A DNA stretch of 64,000 nucleotides from Candidatus Melainabacteria bacterium (GTDB lineage: Bacteria; Cyanobacteriota; Vampirovibrionia; Obscuribacterales; Obscuribacteraceae), in the NCBI GenBank assembly GCA_003151275.1, contig PLXC01000189.1, positions 16,318 through 80,317 on the forward strand, in the 5' to 3' direction. The position numbers and the translations under genes were made by a program. This document shows positions 18,560-25,937 of this stretch, piece by piece. Each line of letters begins with the position of its first letter. The first letter of the stretch is position 1. A model generated the notes under the pieces. The model worked only from the letters and a program-made list of their open reading frames with translations. It did not search any database and was not told the DNA's origin.

Positions 18560-18576
18560 TCACAAGGGATCAGGCT
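18553..18576 (-). terminator. Rho-independent terminator of the Gln/Asn-rich gene
   Basis: A 9-bp perfect stem (AGCCTGATC / GATCAGGCT, loop of 6) is followed on the minus strand by TTTTTT. It lies 25 nt after the stop at 18601 and extends into the 3' end of the convergent ATPase gene. On the plus strand the same stem lacks a T-run and would at most be a weak terminator. Confidence 0.75.
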
Positions 18577-18600
18577 CAATCACAATGTTGTTAGTTCGGC

Positions 18601-19614
18601 TTAGAAACCGATGCGAATACCGCTTCCGTTGTTACCTAGGGGTATGCGAACACTGAGTCCGACTCGGTTATTATCGAAATAAGGTCCACCATTCCCGCGG
18701 CCATAACGACCAGAATTACCATCGTTCCAGCTGCCGCCGTTATTCCAGCTGCCGCCGTTATTCCAGCTGCCGCCGTTGTTGTTGCCGTTTCCAAAGCAAC
18801 TGTCATTTACATAGTACGGAAGTTGTCGCTCTGGTGGACGTTGGTTGGCATGCCTGCTCTGTTGGTTGTATATCTGAATGCGCAGCTGCTGGTCGTAATC
18901 TCTTTGGTTCTGACCATTTTGTTGAAAGTCACCCGTTCCTTGATAACGATCGCGCTGATATCCTTGATCCATCTGCTGTTGACGAACATAGTCTATTTGT
19001 CGACCTCGATCATAGGATTGATCAAGCTGCCGCTGGCGAGCCATGTCTATTTGACGCTGACTGGCATCGGCCTGATCAAATTGACGCTGCCGAGCCATTT
19101 CAATTTGCATGTCACGATAATCTCTTCCGCCGCCGCTCCCGCTATCAGGAATGCTATAGGTGCCGTTTGAGGGCGACCGCTGCGTGTCATAGAATCGAGG
19201 CTGCTGATCGCGCTGGGCCAAGCCAGCGACATTGGGATCTACGTTTCGGAAGTCTTGTTTGGGATCTCTTCGATAGTCGGCACCATCAATGGAAGATTGA
19301 TTGAAGTATGCATTTTTGCAATGGATATTATTGATGATGACAGTTCCGTCACCTCTTACCTCACGCTGAACAAAAGTCTGCGGATAATCGCTCTCTCGGA
19401 TCTGCCCAGGCATACGGTCGCGATGGAATGCGTCGTGGTTTTGGTCGCCATTGCTCTGGCCACTTCCATCGTATATATAGTTGTCGCCGCCGCCGGATTT
19501 ACCCTGCTGCCCCTGTTGTTGATTACGTGCGTCCCCGCTCCACCTGAACACATCGTCAGAATTGCCGCCATTACCGCCAGCGCCGGGGTTTGTATATCTT
19601 GGAACGTCGGACAT
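18601..19614 (-). CDS. Gln/Asn/Gly/Arg-rich low-complexity protein
   Basis: 337 residues with no signal peptide or membrane segment. The N-terminal 95 residues are Gly/Asn/Asp rich. There is a short ordered-looking piece (GDGTVIINNIHCKNAYFNQ), then a long Arg/Gln/Asp region with repeats such as DMARQRQLDQ and DYVRQQQMDQ, then three GGSWNN units and a C-terminus with alternating hydrophobic residues (VGLSVRIPLG, SGIRIGF) ending in Phe. No family is recognised. The composition resembles prion-like or condensate-forming proteins. The last two strands ending in Phe could also suggest outer-membrane or surface association; both ideas are inference. It has its own terminator. Confidence 0.7.
   Translation of the reverse strand: MSDVPRYTNPGAGGNGGNSDDVFRWSGDARNQQQGQQGKSGGGDNYIYDGSGQSNGDQNHDAFHRDRMPGQIRESDYPQTFVQREVRGDGTVIINNIHCKNAYFNQSSIDGADYRRDPKQDFRNVDPNVAGLAQRDQQPRFYDTQRSPSNGTYSIPDSGSGGGRDYRDMQIEMARQRQFDQADASQRQIDMARQRQLDQSYDRGRQIDYVRQQQMDQGYQRDRYQGTGDFQQNGQNQRDYDQQLRIQIYNQQSRHANQRPPERQLPYYVNDSCFGNGNNNGGSWNNGGSWNNGGSWNDGNSGRYGRGNGGPYFDNNRVGLSVRIPLGNNGSGIRIGF
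18720..18782 (-). repeat. Three 18-bp tandem repeats encoding GGSWNN
   Basis: The plus strand shows CCGCCGTTATTCCAGCTG repeated almost perfectly three times, giving GGSWNN units in the minus-strand protein. The low divergence implies recent slippage. Confidence 0.8.
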
Positions 19615-19954
19615 GGGACTCTCCTTACACTATGACGCGCGGGCTGAATGGTAACGCTTGTCTATATACATATTCTGGAAAAGTTGGACTGTCAATGGTG
19701 AAAGCCCCACCTAAATTCCTGTATGCCTCAACTGGATGGCTTCTTACTCGGGGGTGTGAGCCTGAAAAACGGACGGCACATTAGCATTATTCCCTCCGCC
19801 AGAGTTGGACAAACCGAGCCGGGTTCTAAATTCCCGCGCCTTACCTCTTCAAATATACGAAACGGCTGTGAGTATTCAGTGACATTAAATATTAAATTGA
19901 CAGCAGTCCCCAGAAAACGCAATGACTGACACCCTGCAATGTAAGCGTAATCTG

Positions 19955-19985
19955 TTGCACCACTTTTGCATTATTGTGTTATAGT
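19955..19985 (+). promoter_or_regulatory. Candidate extended -10 promoter before the tRNA cluster
   Basis: TATAGT at 19980-19985 matches the sigma-70 -10 box at five of six positions and has the TGN extension just upstream. TTGCAC at 19955-19960 is a weak -35 with a 19-nt spacer. Transcription would start near 19992, just before the inverted-repeat leader and the tRNA genes. Confidence 0.45.
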
Positions 19986-20011
19986 CGAAGAAAGTTTCGT
20001 TCGGGAAATAA

Positions 20012-20121
20012 GATCGTGAACCGTTTATTCCAGCATCAAAGCCAGACACTCAGCCAATTTAGTTGGCTGTCGTTTGCGCTGTTGAATTTGCCCGCTGGAA
20101 TAAATCAAAAGGATCACGATC
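20012..20121 (+). repeat. Long interrupted inverted repeat (possible structured leader RNA)
   Basis: GATCGTGA at 20012-20019 pairs with TCACGATC at 20114-20121, and TTTATTCCAGC at 20024-20034 pairs with GCTGGAATAAA at 20094-20104. Both arms share the order, so they form one stem of about 19 pairs with an internal loop. An inner hairpin CAGCCAA/TTGGCTG lies near 20051-20069. The right arm contains the AAAAGGA ribosome-binding site of the next small ORF, so the stem could block its translation. A stand-alone small RNA is the other explanation. Confidence 0.55.
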
Positions 20122-20268
20122 ATGTTTCGCTATCACTACACCAAAGTACGTCGCACCAATAGAACCGATTGCCCGTCGGGAATCGGCTCATGGCGGCGTC
20201 GTTCGTGCATTGCGTTGGCGCGTGGAATGATTCCGCAGCGACCCTGGCGCCAAGTGTCCAGTTTTTAA
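20122..20268 (+). CDS. Possible Arg-rich small protein
   Basis: A 48-codon frame starting with ATG, 8 nt after AAAAGGA. The product contains about 11 Arg and several aromatic residues (starts MFRYHYTKVRRTNRT, ends RPWRQVSSF). It lies between the inverted-repeat leader and the tRNA cluster. The good ribosome-binding site and its placement inside the stem are in favour. Against it: no known family, short length, and an internal RNA hairpin around 20165-20186 (CCGATT/AATCGG with CCC/GGG inside), which might mean the whole region is an RNA gene. Confidence 0.35.
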   Translation: MFRYHYTKVRRTNRTDCPSGIGSWRRRSCIALARGMIPQRPWRQVSSF

Positions 20269-20411
20269 ATCAAATGTAAATCAAATGGAGTGCGTGCTTT
20301 AGCGTGCTTCGAAAACGAGGTGAGCTTGCTGCACATCAGCTATCGCTGTGCGCTTTTGAGCAAAACAAAACAGTAGCGCGAAAATCTGATCAATACACAC
20401 TTTGTTCGTAA

Positions 20412-20482
20412 TGGCCCGTCGTCTAATGGTAGGACTCCGCCCTTTGAAGGCGAGGATCTTGGTTCGAGTCCAAGCAGGCCAG
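20412..20482 (+). tRNA. tRNA-Gln (TTG)
   Basis: A 71-nt cloverleaf. The 7-nt acceptor arm TGGCCCG/CAGGCCA has one mismatch; U1-A72 and G73 match glutamine identity. The D-loop is TAATGGTAG, the anticodon loop CTTTGAA gives UUG, and the T-arm is CTTGG-TTCGAGT-CCAAG. CCA is not encoded. It is the first gene of the cluster. Confidence 0.9.
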
Positions 20483-20486
20483 AATC

Positions 20487-20562
20487 GTGCATGTCGTCCA
20501 GAGGCCTAGGATGCCTGGTTGTGATTCAGGCGACACGAGTTCGAATCTCGTCATGCACTCCA
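20487..20562 (+). tRNA. tRNA-His (GTG)
   Basis: Perfect acceptor stem GTGCATG/CATGCAC, anticodon stem CCTGG/TCAGG with loop TTGTGAT (anticodon GUG), and T-arm ACGAG-TTCGAAT-CTCGT. TCCA follows the acceptor, so CCA appears encoded but the discriminator is T. The gene lacks the usual G-1:C73 pair of histidine tRNAs, which is unusual for a functional tRNA-His. Confidence 0.85.
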
Positions 20563-20563
20563 C

Positions 20564-20640
20564 GCCCGGTTAGGAAAATTGGTAAATCCGCCTGACTTAG
20601 AATCAGGACTTTCTCGGTTCGAGTCCGAGACTGGGCACCA
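20564..20640 (+). tRNA. Class I tRNA with UAG (Leu) anticodon
   Basis: A full cloverleaf with encoded CCA. The acceptor is GCCCGGT/ACTGGGC (one G-T pair), the anticodon stem CCTGA/TCAGG is perfect with loop CTTAGAA (anticodon UAG, reading CUN Leu codons), and the T-arm is CTCGG-TTCGAGT-CCGAG with A73. The variable region is only 5 nt (ACTTT). Normal bacterial tRNA-Leu is class II with a long variable arm, so the amino acid is uncertain even though the anticodon is clear. Confidence 0.85.
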
Positions 20641-20744
20641 CTTTTAGAACGCTATGCAAAGGAGGATTCAATTGGATTGACACGACAGAGGTTCGAACCA
20701 AACACCAGATACGGTGACCGAACGAATCACTGATAGAAAAACGA

Positions 20745-20815
20745 ACGCAAGTCGGTTAATGGTAAACCAGCGGACTCCAAACCCGCGACTCGTGGTTCAA
20801 GTCCACGCTTGCGTG
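20745..20815 (+). tRNA. tRNA-Trp (CCA)
   Basis: A 71-nt cloverleaf with perfect acceptor ACGCAAG/CTTGCGT. A1-U72 and G73 fit tryptophan. The anticodon loop CTCCAAA gives CCA, and the stem GCGGA/CCCGC has one mismatch next to the loop. The T-arm is CGTGG-TTCAAGT-CCACG. CCA is not encoded. Confidence 0.88.
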
Positions 20816-20827
20816 ATCATTATGTAA

Positions 20828-20907
20828 GGAGATGAGGCGAGTGGAAGCAAGCTCTTTGCTAAAGAGTCGTCGTAATCCGATAACAGGTTCGAATCCTGTC
20901 ATCTCCG
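20828..20907 (+). tRNA. tRNA-Ser (GCT)
   Basis: An 80-nt class II cloverleaf. The acceptor GGAGATG/CATCTCC is perfect with G73. The anticodon stem GCTCT/AGAGT holds loop TTGCTAA (anticodon GCU, codons AGC/AGU). The longer variable region has a TCG/CGA stem, as expected for serine. The T-arm is ACAGG-TTCGAAT-CCTGT. Confidence 0.9.
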
Positions 20908-20911
20908 ATAA

Positions 20912-20987
20912 GCCAACATAGCAATGATGGTTCACGCGCTCGTTTGAAGAGCGAGACATCTCAGTTCGATTCTGAGTGTTGGCACCA
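20912..20987 (+). tRNA. Second tRNA with TTG (Gln) anticodon, atypical
   Basis: Perfect acceptor GCCAACA/TGTTGGC, anticodon arm CGCTC-GTTTGAA-GAGCG (anticodon UUG), and T-arm CTCAG-TTCGATT-CTGAG, with A73 and encoded CCA. It has G1-C72 and A73, not the U1-A72/G73 of glutamine identity. The D-arm (20921-20935) cannot form a normal stem. It may be charged poorly or be decaying. Confidence 0.8.
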
Positions 20988-21077
20988 TTTTGACACCGCG
21001 GCAATGGAGCGCACGCAGCTTTCAGCGCGGAATTGGAGAGCAGGCAAGATGCTGCTTCGAAAAATTCGGAGCAAGCT

Positions 21078-24000
21078 TTATTTCGGTAGATCGACGGTTT
21101 GCTTATCTTTCAGGAGGACAAGTGCGGTCGCAAAAAGTGGTGCACAAATAATTGCAAAGGAGAGGGCGATCTCTATCTGACCAATCTTCTGCACATGTTC
21201 AACTAATTCTCCCGAATATATTCCCGACACTACTTCAATCAGAACGAAAACGTAACAAATGGCGTTAAGTCGAAATACGCGAGTAGTAAACCACCAACAC
21301 GCCAGTAGCATAGCGATGATTGAAACTGTGTCAATCACACAGTCTTGCCAATACCATGACGAGGCACCAAATAATACTCCGGTGATGGTGATACAGCTCA
21401 CAGCTCTGACTGTTGTATTTAAATACCTCCTCCAGAAACTCGCAGTGATGGCGATTGCCATTAATCCAAAAATGAGCCAAGCCGATACTGCGGTTAACAA
21501 ATCAACTGCTGGAAAAAACATAGAGAACAGAATCGGAGTATGTCCAGGCATTTCCAGATGCAGTGCTGGTGAGAATCGGGTCAGTGCGACTGATTGCAAA
21601 GTCTTTATTGCAAACAAGACTGCAATGAATGCATAAGAGCCAATTGCTGCGTCGAGCCAAACACTCGACCGAAAAATTCGCTCGACACTATTTTGCGGCG
21701 TCAGGAGAAATCCATGACGAAGCTGATTGGCAATTATTGGGAAGCTTACTTTCAGAGAACTGAAACCAACGATACATAGCAACAAGTAGCCAATTGATAT
21801 GAGGAGCAGTTTCACCGCCTCAGCCGCAAGCGATTGACCGACGAAGGAACTGAAAGTCTCGGCGGTGTTGTATAACACTAACAATTTGGCCGCATTATTG
21901 AAGCTGGAAATGATCGAGGCAAGTACGCCAACTCCAGTAAAAAGTATTGCTCCCTTCCACTGGATTGAGGTAGATCGAAGAATGTGAATGCTCCACACAA
22001 GAAAGGCAACCATGAGAGCCAAAACTCCCCCTGCAAGAAGAACTGAGTCTGCTTGTTGATACCACTTCTTTTTCGCCCTGGGCCAAGACCAGGTGTCCGG
22101 AACATCCCAATCAAGCCGAAGTTCAGAGATGTGGTCGCCTTTCACTTCGGTGTTTAGCTTAGCTGCAGTCGACCCAGCGTTGAACTTAGGAATGTTCAAG
22201 TCAAACTTATAATCAATTCGATTGGCGCGTTCAATTCTGTTTTTACCGTTCACGCTATATGGCGTGAGTTCAGGACGATATTTTTTTATGTAATCATCGA
22301 CAATTTTCAAAGCTTCTGATTCATCAAGCTTCTTGCCTGGGCTCTCATCGATGTCTTCAACTAGACTGGCTCGCTTGCTTCCATCTCCGTTGAGATAGAC
22401 CCAAAAAGATTTGGGATCAAGAGGCTTGAAAAATCTGACACGCCATTCCAAACAAGGCTCGGTCTGATTGTAAATCGCCTCTGTATTGTGACGACCAAGT
22501 TGCTCAAAGACGTGTTGCCACTTTTGCGTATCAGAAGAATCAGGTTTGTTAACCAGCTCCACTTCACTCTGGTAGCCCGGATCGGTCAGCCCATCCTCGT
22601 GCAAATATTTCCTGGCAAGACTAAGCGCCTGATGAGAATCAACCCTCACCTGCTTACCTTTGCCGATTCGATCTTCAACAGGTATGAGCCCGGCAGACCC
22701 GCAGACGACTGCGACCGCAATCAGGCACGATCTGATCCTTTTGCTGAGTGGAACATGTATCGCATCCTCGCGCTCAATCTTTTGCTCATGCTTTCCCTCA
22801 ACCGCAGCGGGAGCTTGCAACGTTGCATTGGACAAGTCCAACTCAGGCACATTGTTTGCTCGTGCCCAGCGCTTGCTGTACCAGACGCCGATTAAAAATG
22901 GCACTAAGACGAAGAGAGAAGGAATTATTTGACTGAGTTGGTGCGATGAAAAAACCGGTTCGACAGTTAAGAACGCATCATATAAATAGTGGGCAACAAA
23001 ACATGGCAGCACACCGAAAGCGTTAATTATGCAACCAAAAACCAGTCCGACCACCGTCAACTCCACGCCGCGCGCATAGCTTGGCTGCTGTGGATACTGA
23101 CTGTGGGCGAATCCCCAAATCAACGCTTGGATGATATTTGCCAGCCAAAAATTTTTCAACCATCGACGCAATAGACCTAAGCCGACTACCCGACAGGTAA
23201 ATTCTTCCAGCCCTGCGGCACTGACACCAATCAATGCTCCGTCGATAGCCGGACAGGCAGTGCCAATTACTTTGTAGTCGTCCACACCAAGCGGGCAAAA
23301 GAAGCCCAAGTTTTCGCCCAACTTGTAATAGCTGATCACCCAAAACATCATGCCACCAACCAGCAGATATCCAAAGATCATTTTGCGCGTAAAATCTGAC
23401 TGCGCCATCCCCTTCAGTGAAAAGAGGAAAGGCATTGCCATGTGCTGCGGCCAGGAGCGGCGATAAACGGTTTCCGCTCCACCTACAAGCGCGAGGCTTA
23501 GTAAAAACGCTCCGACTGCCATCAACAAATCCATGATCACAGTCCTAGTAACAAAATTCGACAACGTTGAACTGGTATCGTAAGCAGTATCAAGAGTATT
23601 CGACCAATTATTGACCTGACCGAGCAAGAATAGAACGCTCAAGATCAGGCTGCTAACGATTGCAAACCGCCAGCGTATGTTGTGCGTGTTTAGTCCGTGG
23701 ATGAAGGCCCCGATGGTAGCTGCGATAAATATAAAAATGAAGAAGGATGCGATTTTGCCAAGCAGCTCGTTATTCTCTCGAATACTTTTGTATTCTCGCT
23801 TCCACGTATCCGTTGGTGAAAGATAGTATCGATACTCGGAAATTTCATTGCCTGCTACTTCGACACGAATTCTCAATTCCGACTCTGGATAACCGCGTTT
23901 TCTCCACTCAAAATGTTGATCGAGTCGATTCGGTTTTGTTTCCGCGCCAGAATCGAAAAGTTCATAACCGGCAAGGTCCTGTTTCCCAGTTTCCTTGATG

Positions 24001-24479
24001 AACGTTTGTGCAAGTTGCAGGGCGTTATCTTTGCTCAACGAAGGCAATTTCTTGTCGTTTTCTAGCCGATTGAATACCGACTTGAGCTGCCCATCGGTAG
24101 TCCAAGCGACATAAATCTGCTCTTTGCTCAACTCTTTGCAAAATCGAGTGCGCCAGATCCACACTGGCACGTCGCGCTTCATCAGCTCATTGGCCTTTTT
24201 AATTCCAAGCTTGAATTCAAGAACAGTTTTGGCGTCATCGTCTGATAGAAAAGTAGTGGTCTGAATAAACTTGTCTAAGTTGTAGCCAAACTTTTCAGCC
24301 ATCATCCGAGAAGAGGACGCTGCCTCTTCCTTCGTCATTTTCATTTCAAGAGACGCAGCCGGAAAAACTTGCTTGTTGAAGAGGGCGTAAAAGACAAAAC
24401 CAGTGATGCTGATCAACACGCAGATGATCAAGGGCAGACTAATCCGTTTCGATTTGTTAGTGCTTGGATCTGAAGTCAA
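21078..24479 (-). CDS. Giant CPBP (CAAX-like) intramembrane protease with internal duplication
   Basis: 1133 residues in two similar halves. Each half has a soluble extracytoplasmic region with PepSY-like repeats (for example NALQLAQTFIKETGKQDLAGYE, split by long linkers) and then a block of membrane helices. The first half carries the complete CPBP active site: EExxxR at E425-R430 (EEFTCR), WGFAHS, and HYLYD. CPBP proteins are Rce1-like membrane metalloproteases used for peptide maturation or self-immunity. The second half (about 570-1133) copies the soluble and early membrane parts but lacks those motifs. It is separated from dgkA by only about 25 nt. Family and duplication are clear; the substrate is unknown. 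Confidence 0.85.
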   Translation of the reverse strand: MTSDPSTNKSKRISLPLIICVLISITGFVFYALFNKQVFPAASLEMKMTKEEAASSSRMMAEKFGYNLDKFIQTTTFLSDDDAKTVLEFKLGIKKANELMKRDVPVWIWRTRFCKELSKEQIYVAWTTDGQLKSVFNRLENDKKLPSLSKDNALQLAQTFIKETGKQDLAGYELFDSGAETKPNRLDQHFEWRKRGYPESELRIRVEVAGNEISEYRYYLSPTDTWKREYKSIRENNELLGKIASFFIFIFIAATIGAFIHGLNTHNIRWRFAIVSSLILSVLFLLGQVNNWSNTLDTAYDTSSTLSNFVTRTVIMDLLMAVGAFLLSLALVGGAETVYRRSWPQHMAMPFLFSLKGMAQSDFTRKMIFGYLLVGGMMFWVISYYKLGENLGFFCPLGVDDYKVIGTACPAIDGALIGVSAAGLEEFTCRVVGLGLLRRWLKNFWLANIIQALIWGFAHSQYPQQPSYARGVELTVVGLVFGCIINAFGVLPCFVAHYLYDAFLTVEPVFSSHQLSQIIPSLFVLVPFLIGVWYSKRWARANNVPELDLSNATLQAPAAVEGKHEQKIEREDAIHVPLSKRIRSCLIAVAVVCGSAGLIPVEDRIGKGKQVRVDSHQALSLARKYLHEDGLTDPGYQSEVELVNKPDSSDTQKWQHVFEQLGRHNTEAIYNQTEPCLEWRVRFFKPLDPKSFWVYLNGDGSKRASLVEDIDESPGKKLDESEALKIVDDYIKKYRPELTPYSVNGKNRIERANRIDYKFDLNIPKFNAGSTAAKLNTEVKGDHISELRLDWDVPDTWSWPRAKKKWYQQADSVLLAGGVLALMVAFLVWSIHILRSTSIQWKGAILFTGVGVLASIISSFNNAAKLLVLYNTAETFSSFVGQSLAAEAVKLLLISIGYLLLCIVGFSSLKVSFPIIANQLRHGFLLTPQNSVERIFRSSVWLDAAIGSYAFIAVLFAIKTLQSVALTRFSPALHLEMPGHTPILFSMFFPAVDLLTAVSAWLIFGLMAIAITASFWRRYLNTTVRAVSCITITGVLFGASSWYWQDCVIDTVSIIAMLLACWWFTTRVFRLNAICYVFVLIEVVSGIYSGELVEHVQKIGQIEIALSFAIICAPLFATALVLLKDKQTVDLPK

Positions 24480-24504
24480 TTAAGTGTGTCACCAAATCTG
24501 GTGC

Positions 24505-25092
24505 TTAATGCTGAATCAACAAGAGCAGTTTGGGAATGAAAACAATGGCACCGATGGTAGCCGCTGCGCAAGAAGCGACTAACACTGCTGCCGCAGCTGT
24601 GTCTTTCGCGTAACGCGCCGACTCGTGATACTCGTTGCTTGAAGAAATATCGACCAGGTGCTCTAAAGCCGTGTTGACGTATTCAGCAGTGACGACCATC
24701 GACATTGCGATCGTCAAGGCGATCCAATTTTGTGCGTCTACCTTTAGCCAAATTCCCAGCGCGATTACTACTGCCACTAAAGCAAAGTGAATGCGTACAT
24801 TCCGCTCTTCCTTCAGTCCAATCCAAATGCCGTGAAAGGCATGATAAAACGATTCAATCATAGTGACAGCCGGTCCAGTTTTTCGAAGCCAAGCCCGAGG
24901 GATAAATGAGGTTTCAACCTGTGAAACCGGCTCAGTTACAGGCGATTCTGGACCATTGCTCACAACACCTACTGGCCGGGTGCGGTGTTTAATTACTTTG
25001 GTCTTCGGTACTCCCAATGATTTCAATTGTGTGCCCCCGAATGCCGCCCTGCCAACTTGCTTAACTGCATTCAATGTGCAGAAAGCCACCAT
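24505..25092 (-). CDS. dgkA: Diacylglycerol/undecaprenol kinase, DgkA family, with N-terminal extension
   Basis: The C-terminal 118 residues are a typical DgkA/UDPK: ERNVRIHFAL, AEYVNTALEHLVD and AKDTAAAAVL, with three membrane helices. The enzyme phosphorylates a membrane lipid alcohol such as diacylglycerol or undecaprenol. About 75 extra residues precede it and have no recognised domain. The start is uncertain: ATG 25092 is used, a TTG at 25134 is also in frame, and neither has a convincing ribosome-binding site, while an internal ATG would give the bare family length. It lies near ybeY, a common pairing. Confidence 0.85.
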   Translation of the reverse strand: MVAFCTLNAVKQVGRAAFGGTQLKSLGVPKTKVIKHRTRPVGVVSNGPESPVTEPVSQVETSFIPRAWLRKTGPAVTMIESFYHAFHGIWIGLKEERNVRIHFALVAVVIALGIWLKVDAQNWIALTIAMSMVVTAEYVNTALEHLVDISSSNEYHESARYAKDTAAAAVLVASCAAATIGAIVFIPKLLLLIQH

Positions 25093-25230
25093 ACATTGAC
25101 CATAACACAGGGTTGATAAGTACAACAAGGTCAAACGATTAGCATTATGCCGAGGAAATGGAGCGCAGCTATCTAGCCGCCCATGGCTATCTCGGGGCGG
25201 GACTGGAGTTCCGCGCTCAATTTGGTTAGC

Positions 25231-25752
25231 TTATCGACTTACGCCAGCAGCCTCAAGCACGGCGCGTTGCCTGGAAAACATATCCTTCTCTTGCGCTTTG
25301 GTTATGTGATCGAATCCCAAGATATGTAAAACTCCGTGAACAAATAAGAAGGCAATTTCCCGATCCAGGCTATGTCCAAATTCCAACGCTTGTTCCTGAG
25401 CTTTCTCGATGGAGATGACAATTTCGCCAAGCTCAATGGTCTCCTGACCGAAGTCTGGTGGGAAATCTACTGCTTCACCGTCAAAAATCAGCGGGAAAGA
25501 AAGTACATCTGTTGGGGCGTCTTTGTCACGCCACTGCTTGTTTAGTTCTTGAATTTTTTTATTTCCGACAAACATGAGGTCAATTGAGCCACGCTCCGCG
25601 ACTGTTTTTAGGAGCTTCTTGGAAAGATGGCGCGCTGCGTTACTTTTGAGATTGTCACAGACTTCTGCAAAGAGCATGTCAGTGGCACGAGACCAGTGCT
25701 TTATATCTATAGATGTTTTCCGCTGCTTGTTAGAAATGTGAACGGCAGTCAT
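25231..25752 (-). CDS. ybeY: Endoribonuclease YbeY (rRNA maturation factor)
   Basis: 173 residues from ATG 25752, chosen because GGAG lies 8 nt upstream and because the length then fits the family; the frame continues to 25827. The zinc-binding motif HGVLHILGFDH is complete, and DVLSFPL and LGEIVIS are conserved. YbeY processes the 3' end of 16S rRNA and takes part in ribosome quality control. It is oriented away from the rimP-nusA operon, which starts about 190 nt upstream. Confidence 0.95.
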   Translation of the reverse strand: MTAVHISNKQRKTSIDIKHWSRATDMLFAEVCDNLKSNAARHLSKKLLKTVAERGSIDLMFVGNKKIQELNKQWRDKDAPTDVLSFPLIFDGEAVDFPPDFGQETIELGEIVISIEKAQEQALEFGHSLDREIAFLFVHGVLHILGFDHITKAQEKDMFSRQRAVLEAAGVSR

Positions 25753-25937
25753 GACGGCCACTCCGAAGACTAAACCCGGCTCAGGCAGACGCTTGAGGAT
25801 TGTAGCTTGCCTGAAAAGAGCCGCCATGTTAACATAGAGTTCATATGGAATCGTGTTGTCGTGGGCTATGAAAGATAGCTTACGGCATTCTCGTATTTGG
25901 CCGTCCGTTCGAACGGGCGCAGATTCGTCGCAAAAGC

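Noticed and set aside
20000..20300. 6S RNA, tmRNA or RNase P RNA in the structured leader
   Set aside because: No tmRNA tag or tRNA-like ends, no RNase P core motif, and the length and shape do not fit 6S RNA clearly; left as an unassigned structured leader.
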